Assembly (NCBI RefSeq): GCF_002042965.1
Contig: NZ_MZNT01000002.1
Coordinates: 1 to 64,000, forward strand
Length of the DNA: 64,000 nt
Source: Paenibacillus sp. 32352
GTDB taxonomy: Bacteria > Bacillota > Bacilli > Paenibacillales > NBRC-103111
Reading direction: 5' to 3'
Shown: in pieces, positions 1 to 8,928 of the stretch
How the letters are laid out: every line of letters starts with the position of its first letter
Numbering within the stretch: the first letter of the stretch is position 1
Made by a program: the position numbers and the translations under genes
Notes under the pieces: generated by a model
The model's input: only the letters and a program-made list of their open reading frames with translations
Databases searched by the model: none
What the model was told of the DNA's origin: nothing

Positions 1-317
1 TCACCCGGCTCAACCGATACCTCATGGGATGGATGGGATACTTCCGACTCGCTTCGGCGAAGAACCATTGCAAGAGATTCGACCAATGGATTCGACGACG
101 ATTGCGAATGTGCCTCTGGAAACAATGGAAGCGTGTGAAAACTCGCATTCGTGAACTTCGAGCACTCGGAGTCCCTGAATGGGCGGTCTTAAAAATGGCC
201 AACTCCCGGCGAGGAGCATGGGAAATGTCTCGAAACACAAACAACGCCCTTCCGACGTCCCACTGGGAATCGAAAGGGCTGAAAAGTTTACTTTCTCGTT
301 ACTTGGAGCTTTGTTAA
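1..317 (+). CDS. Group II intron reverse transcriptase/maturase, C-terminal fragment
   Basis: Reading starts at base 3 in frame with RLNRYLMGWMGYF and runs to the TAA at 315-317. The segment is the maturase (domain X) end of a LtrA-type intron-encoded protein: the WMGYFRLA motif, the basic RIRRRLRMCLWKQWKR helix, RELRALGVPEWAVLKMAN and the closing WESKGLKSLLSRYLEL are all typical. It would help fold and splice its own intron and support retrohoming. The reverse transcriptase domain is outside the window, so whether the whole protein is intact cannot be judged. A domain V hairpin follows directly. Confidence 0.9.
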   Translation, partial: TRLNRYLMGWMGYFRLASAKNHCKRFDQWIRRRLRMCLWKQWKRVKTRIRELRALGVPEWAVLKMANSRRGAWEMSRNTNNALPTSHWESKGLKSLLSRYLELC

Positions 318-396
318 CCTTTTGGAACCGCCGTATGCGGACCCGCATGTACGGTGGTGTGAGAGGACGGGGGTTAATCCCCCCCTCCTACTCGAT
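1..396 (+). mobile_element. Group II intron, 3' part (cut by window edge)
   Basis: The maturase end is followed by a domain V-like hairpin (ACCGCCGTATGCGG paired with CCGCATGTACGGTGGT, about 328-357) and a pyrimidine-rich domain VI-like end finishing in CCTACTCGAT near 396. This order, reverse transcriptase C-terminus, domain V hairpin, GAGAGGACGG and then CTCGAT, is the usual 3' end of bacterial group II introns. The 3' boundary is set by the typical ending and could be off by a few bases. The rest of the intron lies outside the window. Confidence 0.85.
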
Positions 397-433
397 TATA
401 GGGAACTTAAAGTATCCGGTGTTATTTTATATC

Positions 434-1435
434 TTATGAGGTTAATTGGAAAATGATTTTGAAAATGATGAACGATAGAACCATGCTGATAGGGATTGTA
501 ATGACCCAGGTCATAACCATTTTCGTAACGGTGGCCCACTTCACGTCATAGAATCTCATGACTGCGCCAGTCCCGATAATGGATGACGAGATAACATGCG
601 TTGTGGACAATGGCATTCCCATCGCTGTAGATACTTGAATCACGATGGAGGAGTTCAAGTCCGAAGCAAAGCCGTTAATAGGTTCGATCTTGATCAGCTT
701 TTTACTCATGGTTTTAATGATTTTCCAACCGCCGATAGACGTTCCTAGGCCCATTGCCGTAGCTGCACACAATTTAACCCATAGCGGAACATCCAGTGTA
801 TCTTGATAGCCTAGAGCCACCATACCGAAGACGATAATCCCCATTGCTTTTTGCGCGTCGTTGCCTCCATGGGAGTACGAAAGCAGTCCGGCGGAGAAAA
901 TTTGAAAAATCCGGAAGGTTCGGTTCAGCTTTGATCTGGAGTGATTGCCGCTAAGAAGAATGAGCTGACGGATAATCCACATGATGATAAAGCCTGTAGC
1001 AAAAGCAATGATTGGAGAAGCGACCAAGATAATAATAATTTCCTTGAAACCGCTCCAATTGACAGAAGATGCACCTGCACCTGCGATAACGGCACCGGCA
1101 AGAGCGCCGATCAACGTATGAGAGGAGGAAGAAGGGATGGCAAAGTACCATGTGATGAGGTTCCAAATAATAGCCGTTAATAATGCCGCGATAACTACTT
1201 GTACACCATTATCAATGGTTGCCGGGTTGGCAACCTTACCTCCGACCGTTTTAGCAACTTCTGATGAATAAATAGCTCCTACAAAATTCAAGGTAGCCGC
1301 GAAGAATATGGCGAATTTAGGTGACAACGCTTTGGTTGAGATGGAAGTTGCAATCGCGTTGGCCGTATCGTGAAAGCCGTTGATGAAGTCAAATATCAGG
1401 GCTAGCGCGACAATGATGATTAAAAGGGTTAACAT
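434..1435 (-). CDS. pit: Inorganic phosphate transporter, Pit family
   Basis: A 333-residue integral membrane protein of the PiT family (PF01384), which takes up inorganic phosphate with a cation as a low-affinity carrier. The N-terminal repeat carries the family signature DFINGFHDTANAIATSI and the C-terminal repeat has SYSHGGNDAQKAMGII and the PLSTTHVISSSI segment; many hydrophobic helices lie between. Length matches short bacterial Pit proteins. It lies 27 bases downstream of the DUF47 gene on the same strand, a classic pairing, so the two are almost surely one operon. No hairpin terminator is visible between its stop and the intron end near 396. Confidence 0.95.
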   Translation of the reverse strand: MLTLLIIIVALALIFDFINGFHDTANAIATSISTKALSPKFAIFFAATLNFVGAIYSSEVAKTVGGKVANPATIDNGVQVVIAALLTAIIWNLITWYFAIPSSSSHTLIGALAGAVIAGAGASSVNWSGFKEIIIILVASPIIAFATGFIIMWIIRQLILLSGNHSRSKLNRTFRIFQIFSAGLLSYSHGGNDAQKAMGIIVFGMVALGYQDTLDVPLWVKLCAATAMGLGTSIGGWKIIKTMSKKLIKIEPINGFASDLNSSIVIQVSTAMGMPLSTTHVISSSIIGTGAVMRFYDVKWATVTKMVMTWVITIPISMVLSFIIFKIIFQLTS

Positions 1436-1462
1436 AATTACCTCCTACCAAGTTCGAACAGC

Positions 1463-2083
1463 TTACGAATAACGCAATACGACGCTTTCCAAAATATTTG
1501 CGACGTCTTCACAGGCATCCGTTGTTTGTTCGAGCCGCTCGTATAGCTCCTTCAATTTGAAATCATGGTAAGGATCTGTCGGGTTCATAAAGATTTCTCT
1601 TATGCCCTCGCGCATCAAACGGTCCGCTTCATTCTCGAGACTGTTGATTTGAACAGTATGCTCCGTAATTTGCATATATTTCTTTTTGGACAGCAGCTTG
1701 AAGGAGTCCAGGATATGCTGGCAGCTATCGACGAGAACAGCGGAAAATTCTCTCATATAGTTGTCGCTGACGTTAATGTTCATGTAATCAAATCTGGCGA
1801 TGGATGCCTCAATTCCATCTATTACGTCATCCACCTTGGAAGCAAGCTCCATAATGTCCTCGCGTTCCAAAGGAGTAATGAACACTTTGTTCAACCCTTT
1901 GAAGATTTGGTGCGTAATTTGATCGCCCTTATTTTCCAAATCCTTCAACTGAGGATAAAAGGCTGCAGGCGGTTGATCTCCCATGACGGCATTGCGGAAT
2001 ATTTGCGCCGCGTGAAGAGTGTTCTCTGATGCTTTAATCAACAGCAGCAAAAAATCGATGTCGTTCTTCTTGGCAAAAAGCAT
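1463..2083 (-). CDS. DUF47 (PhoU-like) Pit accessory protein
   Basis: A 206-residue cytoplasmic, helix-rich protein of the DUF47/PhoU_div family (YkaA type), thought to regulate or assist its partner Pit transporter. It shows the family pattern: FLLLLIKASENTLHAA near the N-terminus, DLENKGDQITHQIFKGLNKVFITPLEREDI in the middle, then a second PhoU-like half with INSLENEADRL and ERLEQTTDACEDVANI. The start at 2083 (MLFAKK) is preferred over the upstream ATG because a GGGAGG ribosome binding site sits just before it. First gene of the DUF47-pit pair. Confidence 0.92.
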   Translation of the reverse strand: MLFAKKNDIDFLLLLIKASENTLHAAQIFRNAVMGDQPPAAFYPQLKDLENKGDQITHQIFKGLNKVFITPLEREDIMELASKVDDVIDGIEASIARFDYMNINVSDNYMREFSAVLVDSCQHILDSFKLLSKKKYMQITEHTVQINSLENEADRLMREGIREIFMNPTDPYHDFKLKELYERLEQTTDACEDVANILESVVLRYS

Positions 2084-2349
2084 GAAAGAGCCTCCCTCAA
2101 AATTGTATCTTAATGAAAACTTCATATTCTAACGCAAATTATGTAGAAAAAAAGCGATAAAATTCACACAAAAATAAAAATAACACAACATACTAATGCT
2201 TTGCAATCATAGTTTATCCAATTGAAGATATGTTCATGAATCTGTTTATATGTTGTCACAACCCTGCGATTTCGCCAGCCCGCTTGATTTATAGAGTTCG
2301 AAGTTGTACAGTGAAGATTGATGCTACGGTTCGAAAGGATAAGGTGATC

Positions 2350-3648
2350 ATGAAAAAAACGATTATAACAAACGGAACGTTTCTTACAATGAACCCCGAG
2401 AAGCCTGTAATCCAAGGCTGCATGGTTTTGGAAGGCAATCTTATTACATATATAGGTGAAGAAGCGCCGCAGCCGCTCGATACATATGATGAGCAGATCA
2501 ACGGCAAGGACAAGCTGTACATGCCCGGTCTGGTGAATACACATTGTCACGCGGCGATGTCTCTTTTGCGCGGCTATGGCGATGATCTTGCTCTTCAAGT
2601 ATGGCTTCAGGAAAAAATGTGGCCGATTGAAGGCAAGTTTACCGCTCACGATGTCAAATGGGGGACGCAGCTGTCCATTCTGGAAATGATAAAAGGCGGA
2701 ACAACGACGTTCGTAGATATGTACGATCATATGAATGAGGTGGCCCAAGCCGTTGAGGAAAGCGGTATGCGCGCCTGCCTGACGCGCGGTGTTATCGGAT
2801 TATGCCCGCCGGAGGTTCAGGACGCCAAGCTGAAGGAAGCCACTCAGTTCGCCCGTGATTGGCACGGAAAAGCTGGAGGACGCATTACAACTATGATGTC
2901 TCCTCACGCCCCTTACACTTGCCCTCCCGATTATATTGAGAAGATTGTGCAAGTCGCCCATGATTTGAATTTGCCGCTGCACACCCATATGTCGGAGACC
3001 GCTCGTGAAGTCCAGGATAACGTCGATCAATACGGGGCGAGACCGGTAGCGCATTTGGAGAAGCTCGGTTTGTTCTCCAGACCTGCTTTGGTCGCTCATG
3101 CGGTACACTTAACAGACGATGAGATTCAAGTGCTGAAACAACATGATGTTCGGGTATCGCATAATCCGGGAAGCAATCTGAAGCTGGCCAGCGGCATCGC
3201 ACGAGTGCCTGAATTATTGAAGCAAGGTGTGAAGGTGTCCCTTGGCACGGACGGAGCGGCAAGCAACAACAATCTGGATATGTTCGAGGAGATGCGTTTG
3301 GCTGCTTTGATCCATAAAGCTGTTACAGGTGATCCTGTAGCTGTTCCCGCAGAAGCGGCAATCCGTATGGGAACCATCGATGGGGCCCAATCCATCTGGC
3401 TGGAGGATGTAGGTTCTCTCCAACCGGGGATGAAAGCTGATTTCATCTCCCTGAACCTGAATCAGCCTCACTTCTTCCCTAAAACCAACTACATTTCGCA
3501 TGTTATTTACTCTGCTTCGGCGAAGGATGTTGCTGATGTGTGGGTAGATGGACGAATGCTGGTGAAGAACGGGGAATGCCTTACATTGGATGAAGAAAAG
3601 GTGCTTTACGAAGCGCAGCGCTGCTTTGAGAGACTTACGAGTCAATAA
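2350..3648 (+). CDS. mtaD: 5'-methylthioadenosine/S-adenosylhomocysteine deaminase
   Basis: A 432-residue amidohydrolase (metal-dependent TIM barrel) of the MtaD/TrzN group, which deaminates methylthioadenosine or S-adenosylhomocysteine to the inosine forms in SAM salvage. Visible metal ligands include the THCH pair (H65, H67), a histidine in LHTHMSE, and SLGTDGAASNNNLDMFEEMR with the catalytic aspartate. GLVNTHCHAAMSLLRG and APYTCPPDYI are typical of the group. The ATG at 2350 was chosen because it opens the conserved KKTIITNGTFLTM strand and follows AAGGATAAGG; the longer frame upstream looks non-coding. Exact substrate (MTA, SAH or adenosine) cannot be told from sequence alone. Confidence 0.9.
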   Translation: MKKTIITNGTFLTMNPEKPVIQGCMVLEGNLITYIGEEAPQPLDTYDEQINGKDKLYMPGLVNTHCHAAMSLLRGYGDDLALQVWLQEKMWPIEGKFTAHDVKWGTQLSILEMIKGGTTTFVDMYDHMNEVAQAVEESGMRACLTRGVIGLCPPEVQDAKLKEATQFARDWHGKAGGRITTMMSPHAPYTCPPDYIEKIVQVAHDLNLPLHTHMSETAREVQDNVDQYGARPVAHLEKLGLFSRPALVAHAVHLTDDEIQVLKQHDVRVSHNPGSNLKLASGIARVPELLKQGVKVSLGTDGAASNNNLDMFEEMRLAALIHKAVTGDPVAVPAEAAIRMGTIDGAQSIWLEDVGSLQPGMKADFISLNLNQPHFFPKTNYISHVIYSASAKDVADVWVDGRMLVKNGECLTLDEEKVLYEAQRCFERLTSQ

Positions 3649-3699
3649 TCGCAACAGTAGTGCAGCATTAGCGGGAAATAGTTGCAGGAGGTTCCCTCT

Positions 3700-4191
3700 A
3701 TGAAAATCAAAATAACCATTGCAGCGGTGGCTGTTATCGGACTTATTTTGTTTTTTGGAGGCCGGTTTATCAACGCGGTGCAAGAGGATGAATGGAAAAT
3801 TCAACGAAATGCAGTGCAAACGGCTTATCAAAAAACTCTACTGACGAAAGCTGTAAAAGTGGAAAGGTTCGTCGGAGAAAAGCCCTATACGGTAATTCGC
3901 GGGGAAGATAAAATCGGGCAGCAGCTCATCGTTTGGGTAGGGGAAGATGAAATTTATTCCCAGATGGCAGCAGACGGTGCGTCGGAGGATCAGATCAACT
4001 CCACGCTGGAGTCGAAGCATCCCAACGCGGATATCTTAAGAACCATACCCGGAGTGCTTGGCGGTAAGCTTATTTGGGAAGTATTGTATAAGCTGCCGGC
4101 AGACGAATCCGGAAGCGAGAAATATTATTACGATTATTATTCATTTAATGATGGAGCCTTTTTGGATACATGGCGTTTGAGTATTCAATAA
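3700..4191 (+). CDS. YpmB-like membrane-anchored DUF5590 protein
   Basis: A 163-residue protein with one N-terminal membrane segment (about residues 4-22) followed by an outside domain resembling B. subtilis YpmB (DUF5590, PepSY-like fold): VERFVGEKPYTVIRGEDKIGQQLIVWVGEDEI, then GKLIWEVLYKL. Such proteins are conserved in Bacillales but their role is not established. The start at 3700 has a clear GCAGGAGGT site. It follows mtaD by about 50 bases and ends at a strong terminator, so it may be read with mtaD. Confidence 0.8.
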   Translation: MKIKITIAAVAVIGLILFFGGRFINAVQEDEWKIQRNAVQTAYQKTLLTKAVKVERFVGEKPYTVIRGEDKIGQQLIVWVGEDEIYSQMAADGASEDQINSTLESKHPNADILRTIPGVLGGKLIWEVLYKLPADESGSEKYYYDYYSFNDGAFLDTWRLSIQ

Positions 4192-4195
4192 CATG

Positions 4196-4249
4196 GAAGC
4201 CGATGCAGGTTTCGGGAAACAACCCCGGACTGGCAGAGGCTTCTTTTTT
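4196..4249 (+). terminator. Rho-independent terminator after the YpmB-like gene
   Basis: GAAGCC (4196-4201) pairs with GGCTTC (4238-4243) with further internal pairing, followed by six T. It closes the mtaD/YpmB unit. Confidence 0.75.
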
Positions 4250-4379
4250 CATGTGATTCAATATAATTCAGGAACCCGCCCCAATAGCATTTTAGTCTGC
4301 CCCGGTGACAGGGCTTCGCTTTGTGGTATTCATGCTGGAGAAGGAAAGGGTTCATTACCACACATTACATCAACCATTT

Positions 4380-4424
4380 TGATATATCATGTGATATACT
4401 CAATGTATGCTTTTTGATATATCA
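4380..4424 (+). promoter_or_regulatory. Extended -10 promoter flanked by two TGATATATCA palindromes
   Basis: The perfect 10-bp palindrome TGATATATCA occurs at 4380-4389 and again at 4415-4424. Between them lies TGATATACT (4392-4400), an extended -10 box, so the second copy would fall just downstream of the start of transcription. This is the usual layout of a repressor operator pair. It sits upstream of the 4449 gene and the FtsH-like gene. The regulator is unknown. Confidence 0.6.
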
Positions 4425-4448
4425 CATTAGAAAGGGGGACGTCAGCTA

Positions 4449-4982
4449 ATGAAGTTACGTCTCTTACCTATAGTATTGAGTGTTGCTATTTCTGCTACCG
4501 TGTTGTTTGGCGGTTGGTTCGCATATCAAAGCTTTGCCATGGAGAATCCTTTGGCAGGTGTCGTAAAATCTACCCCGGGTGTTGAACTGGTAAGTACAAA
4601 GATCAATACAGATGATGCCGAAATCGAAGTGAAGCTGCAGCCAGGCACTAGCTTGCGAGAGGTATATGATAATATAGAAAATAAAGGCTCTTCCATTATC
4701 GGGAAAAAAGCCTTAAAGCTTAAAGTAGTCAATGAATCGTCGCAGCAGCTGGACCAATGGTGGTCATCCGCTCTCTTTGATGTTGCCCAAGCTATGGAAA
4801 CGAAGCACTATGCTGAAATTCCGACTACACTACAATCCCGTGTCGCGGGTTCTTCGAATTTGAAAATTTCTACGGAAATGAACGATAAATTCGTGTTTGT
4901 TACCATGACGGACGGAGACAAAAGCAAATTCGTAATGCTTCCTCGCACACCGGAGAAGATGGGGGTGTGGCCGAATGAGTAA
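4449..4982 (+). CDS. Membrane-anchored protein of unknown function, FtsH-like partner
   Basis: Not recognised. A 177-residue protein with one N-terminal membrane helix or signal anchor (about residues 5-25, positively charged before it) and a soluble, probably extracytoplasmic domain of about 150 residues rich in polar residues. The AAAGGGGGACG ribosome binding site fixes the start. Its end overlaps the FtsH-like gene by 8 bases, so the two are translationally coupled and likely act together, for example as an outside domain for a protease that lacks one. That role is inference only. Confidence 0.75.
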   Translation: MKLRLLPIVLSVAISATVLFGGWFAYQSFAMENPLAGVVKSTPGVELVSTKINTDDAEIEVKLQPGTSLREVYDNIENKGSSIIGKKALKLKVVNESSQQLDQWWSSALFDVAQAMETKHYAEIPTTLQSRVAGSSNLKISTEMNDKFVFVTMTDGDKSKFVMLPRTPEKMGVWPNE

Positions 4983-6477
4983 GATTTATAAGGAGATCTT
5001 TATTGGGGCTATTCCCGTTGTCATTATTTTTCTCTTCTTTATCGGCGTCAATGCGTTACCGTTGGTGTTTCTTGCAGTTATTTTAGGAACCATCTTCTAT
5101 ATGAACCAGATGCGCAGTGCCAGCGCAGGCTTTGGCGGCCAGGGCAAATCGCGCAGACAGCAAGCCCCGAGCTACTTGACCTTTGATGATATAGGAGGCC
5201 AGCAGCGGGCCAAGACCGAGCTCAAGGAGGCGCTGGATTTCCTGATCAAGCATGAAGAAATACGCAAGCTAGGGATCCGTCCGCTTAAAGGGATATTGCT
5301 TGAGGGTCCTCCCGGAACGGGGAAAACCTTGCTGGCCAAAGCAGCTGCTCATTATACGAATTCGGTATTTATGGCAGCCGCAGGCAGTGAGTTTGTGGAA
5401 ATGTATGTCGGTGTCGGCGCAAGCAGGATCCGTGATTTGTTCAAGGATGCACGTAATCGTGCCGTGAAGGAAAATAAAGACAGCGCCATCGTGTTTATTG
5501 ACGAGATCGATGTTATCGGCGGTAAAAGAGACGGCGGGCAGCATAGAGAATATGATCAGACCCTGAACCAGCTCCTGACGGAGATGGATGGGATTCATAC
5601 GACGGAAAGCCCGCGAATTCTGATTATAGCGGCAACCAACCGCAAGGAGATGCTGGATAGCGCCTTGCTGCGTCCAGGCCGATTCGACCGTCATATTGAA
5701 GTGGATTTACCGGATAAGAAAGGCCGTCTGCATATTTTGAACATTCACGGCAAAAATAAACCTTTGGCACCGGAAGTGAATCTGGAGCATGTTGCCGAAG
5801 AGACTTTCCAATTTTCCGGAGCCCAGCTTGAAAGTGTTATGAACGAAGCTGCAATTTACGCTATGCGTGAAGAGTCGGACTTTATCCAACAAAGCCATTT
5901 GTCCCAAGCAGTGGATAAGGTCATGATCGGGGAAAAAACAGACCGCGAGTCTACGAAAGAAGAACGGGACCGGGTTGCCCTCCATGAATTGGGGCATGCT
6001 ATAGCAGCGGAAGTCGTACGCCCGGGCTCGGTATCTCAGGTGGCTTTAAGCCCTCGGGGAAAAGCTTTAGGATATGTACGTCATAACCCGCAGCAGGATC
6101 AGTATTTGTATACCAAGGAACAGCTGGAAGAGCAGATCATCATCGCCTTGGGCGGAGCTGTGGCCGAGGAAATGTTCTACGGCGGACGTTCCACAGGGTC
6201 GCGCAACGACTTCGAACAGGCGCTGCATCTGGTACGGACCATGATGGATTCCGGCCTGACCAATCTTGGCATTATCGATCGCCAAATGGTAACGAAGGAA
6301 GAGCTGATGAAGGAAAACACAGCTATTCTTGAGCAGCTGACCGTGAGAACGCGTGAGCTTCTGGAGCAGCATCGCATTGTTTTTGAACAATCGCTGTATA
6401 TCCTGGTCAAGGAAGAAGTATTATCGGGAGACCAATTCCGCGAGCTGCTGGAGCATTCCAAACTGCAGACTGCATAA
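4975..6477 (+). CDS. Short FtsH-like AAA+ zinc metalloprotease
   Basis: A 500-residue membrane-bound AAA+ protease of the FtsH/M41 type that would unfold and degrade proteins at the membrane. Two membrane helices (about residues 7-24 and 28-44) are joined by a very short turn. Then come the AAA module with Walker A GPPGTGKT (K117), pore loop MYVGVGASR, Walker B IVFIDEID and RPGRFDRHIEV, and the M41 domain with HELGH (H337, H341) and the downstream GSRNDFEQA acidic ligand. It is shorter than housekeeping FtsH (usually above 600) and lacks the extracytoplasmic domain between the two helices, so it is a paralogue. It overlaps the preceding membrane protein by 8 bases. Confidence 0.9.
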   Translation: MSKIYKEIFIGAIPVVIIFLFFIGVNALPLVFLAVILGTIFYMNQMRSASAGFGGQGKSRRQQAPSYLTFDDIGGQQRAKTELKEALDFLIKHEEIRKLGIRPLKGILLEGPPGTGKTLLAKAAAHYTNSVFMAAAGSEFVEMYVGVGASRIRDLFKDARNRAVKENKDSAIVFIDEIDVIGGKRDGGQHREYDQTLNQLLTEMDGIHTTESPRILIIAATNRKEMLDSALLRPGRFDRHIEVDLPDKKGRLHILNIHGKNKPLAPEVNLEHVAEETFQFSGAQLESVMNEAAIYAMREESDFIQQSHLSQAVDKVMIGEKTDRESTKEERDRVALHELGHAIAAEVVRPGSVSQVALSPRGKALGYVRHNPQQDQYLYTKEQLEEQIIIALGGAVAEEMFYGGRSTGSRNDFEQALHLVRTMMDSGLTNLGIIDRQMVTKEELMKENTAILEQLTVRTRELLEQHRIVFEQSLYILVKEEVLSGDQFRELLEHSKLQTA

Positions 6478-6509
6478 ACGATGAAAGCAAGAGCTTGAAG
6501 CACAGGCGT

Positions 6510-6537
6510 AAGCCGGGCAGCTTCGGGCTTTTTTTAT
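6510..6537 (+). terminator. Terminator after the FtsH-like gene
   Basis: AAGCC at about 6510-6514 can pair with GGCTT at 6526-6530, followed by a T run. It lies 33 bases after the stop codon. Confidence 0.6.
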
Positions 6538-6743
6538 TTTATAAACGGGATTGTTTTACATCGTTTTCCATAATGGTTCATTGTTGGCAAGAAATGCGGA
6601 GGATTAAGGGGAAATCTATCAATTCTCGCAACTTTTTCCCCTTTTTTAAGTCTATAATTATGGTAAGTTTCGCCATAATGAGATCATTTATGTCATAATA
6701 GAATCTATCGTTACAAAAAATTTATATACATAAACTGAGGTGT

Positions 6744-8372
6744 ATGATGAGAGTAATAACTACGTTGATGTCTTTTTTGCTGGTCTCTCTGCTTGCTTTT
6801 CCGATGATGGCATTTGCCGCCGTACCCAAGATCCAGCTGTACCTGAACGGTAAGCAGCTCGCGGCGGAAGTAGCTCCCCAAATCGTAAAGGATAATACGA
6901 TCGTCCCTGTTCGGATTATCGCGGAATCTACAGGAGCCAAAGTCCAGTGGGACGGAAAGAACCGCAAAGTCACCGTAGATAAGTCAGGCACCAATATCCA
7001 ACTGTTTATAGATAAGCAGGATGCTTTGGTGAACAATAAGAGCTTTAAACTTGAAACCGCACCCATGATCATTGACGGCAATACGATGCTGCCTCTTCGT
7101 TTTGTCAGCGAGCAGCTCGGGGTCAAGGTCACATGGGATGAGCTAACGCGCTCGGTATTTTTATTTCAGGCCGATGAGGACGTGAAGGAGGTTGTTTCAT
7201 CCCCTGTAGAGGGTGGAGAAACTAAGCCGGATTCAGGCGCAGTGGCTGCACCGGGCGATAGCTCCAAGCAGCCGGTAGTAAACGGCAAGCCTTCGAATGA
7301 ACCGGGGGATAAACCGGCCGCCAAACCTGGCGATAAAGCCAGCGAGGGGGATGCATCGAAAGATAAGCCATCGGATAAGGACAAGAACAGCGGGGCTTCT
7401 ACCGGCAAAGAAACAGCCGCTTCTTCGGATAAAACCGGCTCATCTGGTTCCCAGGAAACCGGTCAGGCTAAGCCAGGAGAAAAAGCCAAGGAGCCTGTGA
7501 CAACCGTTCGCTCCATTAGTCTTCAAGGAGACCAGTTCGTCGTCAAAACAAGCGGGGCAGAGAGCCAGCCCAACGTAACCAGAATGTCTAATCCGAACCA
7601 GATTGTTATCGATATCCCGTACAGCCAATTGGATCCATCCCTGAAGCTGAACGAAAAAGGCGAGGGTACCATCAAAGGGAATGAAAATAATGTCTCGCAG
7701 GTACGATATTTGCTATTTTCAAAAGAATCGTCTATCGTTAGAATAATAATAGATTTATCTAAAAAAGTAGATTTCAAGCTGTCTTCTGCCAAAACACCGA
7801 ATCAGCTGACATGGACATTGTCACAGGCCAAGGAGAAGTACAAGGTGGTCATAGACCCTGGACATGGAGGAAAGGATACGGGAGCAGTCTCCGTCGCGAA
7901 ACGCCATGAGAAGGATTTCGTATTATTTCTAAGCAAGAAAGTGAACAAGTTATTGGAGAAGGAATCCAAGATTGAGCCCGTTATGACACGCGAGGACGAC
8001 ACGTTCGTGGAGCTGGCGGACCGGGTCTCATTTGCCAATGAGATGAAGGCGGATCTATTCGTTGCGATTCATGCCAATTCTGCGGGAAAAGAATCTGTTG
8101 CAGGTACAGAAACCTATTATTATACCGAGCAAAGCTTGCCTTTTGCCAAAATCATGCATGAGCAATTGCTGAAATCTACGCAATTTCCCGACCGCAAGGT
8201 GAAGCAGAACAATTTCTATGTTGTGAAGAACACGACCATGCCTTCACTTCTGCTGGAAATTGGCTTTTTGACCAACCGTTCGGAAGAAGCAGCTATGTTC
8301 CAAGAGGAATTTCAGGATCAGGTTGCCGCGTCTATCGTTGCTGCTATCAAACAGCAGTTGAATATCGACTAA
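6744..8372 (+). CDS. N-acetylmuramoyl-L-alanine amidase with Cu-amine-oxidase-N and AMIN domains
   Basis: A 542-residue secreted cell-wall hydrolase (Amidase_3) that cuts the amide bond between muramic acid and the stem peptide. Order: signal peptide ending MAFAA (residues 1-24); copper amine oxidase N-terminal-like domain (about 28-145, QLYLNGKQL and VPVRIIAESTGAKVQWD); a Lys/Ser/Gly/Asp-rich linker (about 150-250); an AMIN domain (about 252-360); then the catalytic domain with DPGHGGKDTGA (H374), the zinc-ligand glutamate in KRHEKDF, FVAIHANS and the catalytic glutamate in LLEIGFLTN. GAGG precedes two ATGs; the second (6747) is also possible. It is followed 13 bases later by a GerMN lipoprotein gene, so probably co-transcribed. 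Confidence 0.93.
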   Translation: MMRVITTLMSFLLVSLLAFPMMAFAAVPKIQLYLNGKQLAAEVAPQIVKDNTIVPVRIIAESTGAKVQWDGKNRKVTVDKSGTNIQLFIDKQDALVNNKSFKLETAPMIIDGNTMLPLRFVSEQLGVKVTWDELTRSVFLFQADEDVKEVVSSPVEGGETKPDSGAVAAPGDSSKQPVVNGKPSNEPGDKPAAKPGDKASEGDASKDKPSDKDKNSGASTGKETAASSDKTGSSGSQETGQAKPGEKAKEPVTTVRSISLQGDQFVVKTSGAESQPNVTRMSNPNQIVIDIPYSQLDPSLKLNEKGEGTIKGNENNVSQVRYLLFSKESSIVRIIIDLSKKVDFKLSSAKTPNQLTWTLSQAKEKYKVVIDPGHGGKDTGAVSVAKRHEKDFVLFLSKKVNKLLEKESKIEPVMTREDDTFVELADRVSFANEMKADLFVAIHANSAGKESVAGTETYYYTEQSLPFAKIMHEQLLKSTQFPDRKVKQNNFYVVKNTTMPSLLLEIGFLTNRSEEAAMFQEEFQDQVAASIVAAIKQQLNID

Positions 8373-8385
8373 GGAGAGGATAGCG

Positions 8386-8928
8386 ATGCAGAGACGGTAC
8401 CTACACGGCGCCCTAGTCGGTTTATCGTTAGTAGTTTTATTGTCCGCCTGCGGACAAGCCAAGCCATCCCCGAATGCTTCCGGCGATTCCAAGGCCGGCA
8501 CGGCTACCGTTCAGTCACCGGCTCCGGGAGCCGAGACGAACCAGACAAAGATTAAAGTCTATTTCGGTGATGAAAACGGCGAGCAGCTGGTAGAGCAAGA
8601 GAGCACCATTTCGTATAAAGACAATAACGAGAAATATGCTTCTGCTCTAAAAGCCTTGACCACAAGTCCCGACAGCAAAAGGATTGCGTTGTTGAAGGGC
8701 TTTACGTTCCATACGGTTTCGTTGAAGGACCAGACGTTAACCGTAGATTTGTCTATGGCGCCGGAATCCAGATTAGGTGCAGGCGGAGAAGATTTGGTGC
8801 TGCAGGCTTTGAAAAAAACGATGTTTCAATTTTCAGAGATTCAAAATCTGGATATATTACTCGACGGCAAAGCCGTTGATAGTTTAATGGGACATATGGA
8901 GCTTCCGCATCCGATGAAGCGCGGTTAA
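8386..8928 (+). CDS. GerMN-domain lipoprotein
   Basis: A 180-residue lipoprotein: signal peptide with lipobox LSAC (lipidated C22), a polar linker, then one GerMN domain (about residues 50-170; KVYFGDENGEQL, ALKALTTSPDSKR, LSMAPESRLGAGGEDLVLQAL). GerMN domains occur in B. subtilis GerM, needed for sporulation and germination, and in other cell-envelope proteins. Here only one copy is present, against two in GerM. It sits 13 bases after the amidase, suggesting shared work on the cell wall. A terminator overlaps its stop codon. Confidence 0.88.
   Translation: MQRRYLHGALVGLSLVVLLSACGQAKPSPNASGDSKAGTATVQSPAPGAETNQTKIKVYFGDENGEQLVEQESTISYKDNNEKYASALKALTTSPDSKRIALLKGFTFHTVSLKDQTLTVDLSMAPESRLGAGGEDLVLQALKKTMFQFSEIQNLDILLDGKAVDSLMGHMELPHPMKRG

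Noticed and set aside
4193..4417. 74-codon frame after the YpmB-like gene
   Set aside because: It covers the terminator and the operator region, has no ribosome binding site and no protein-like composition.
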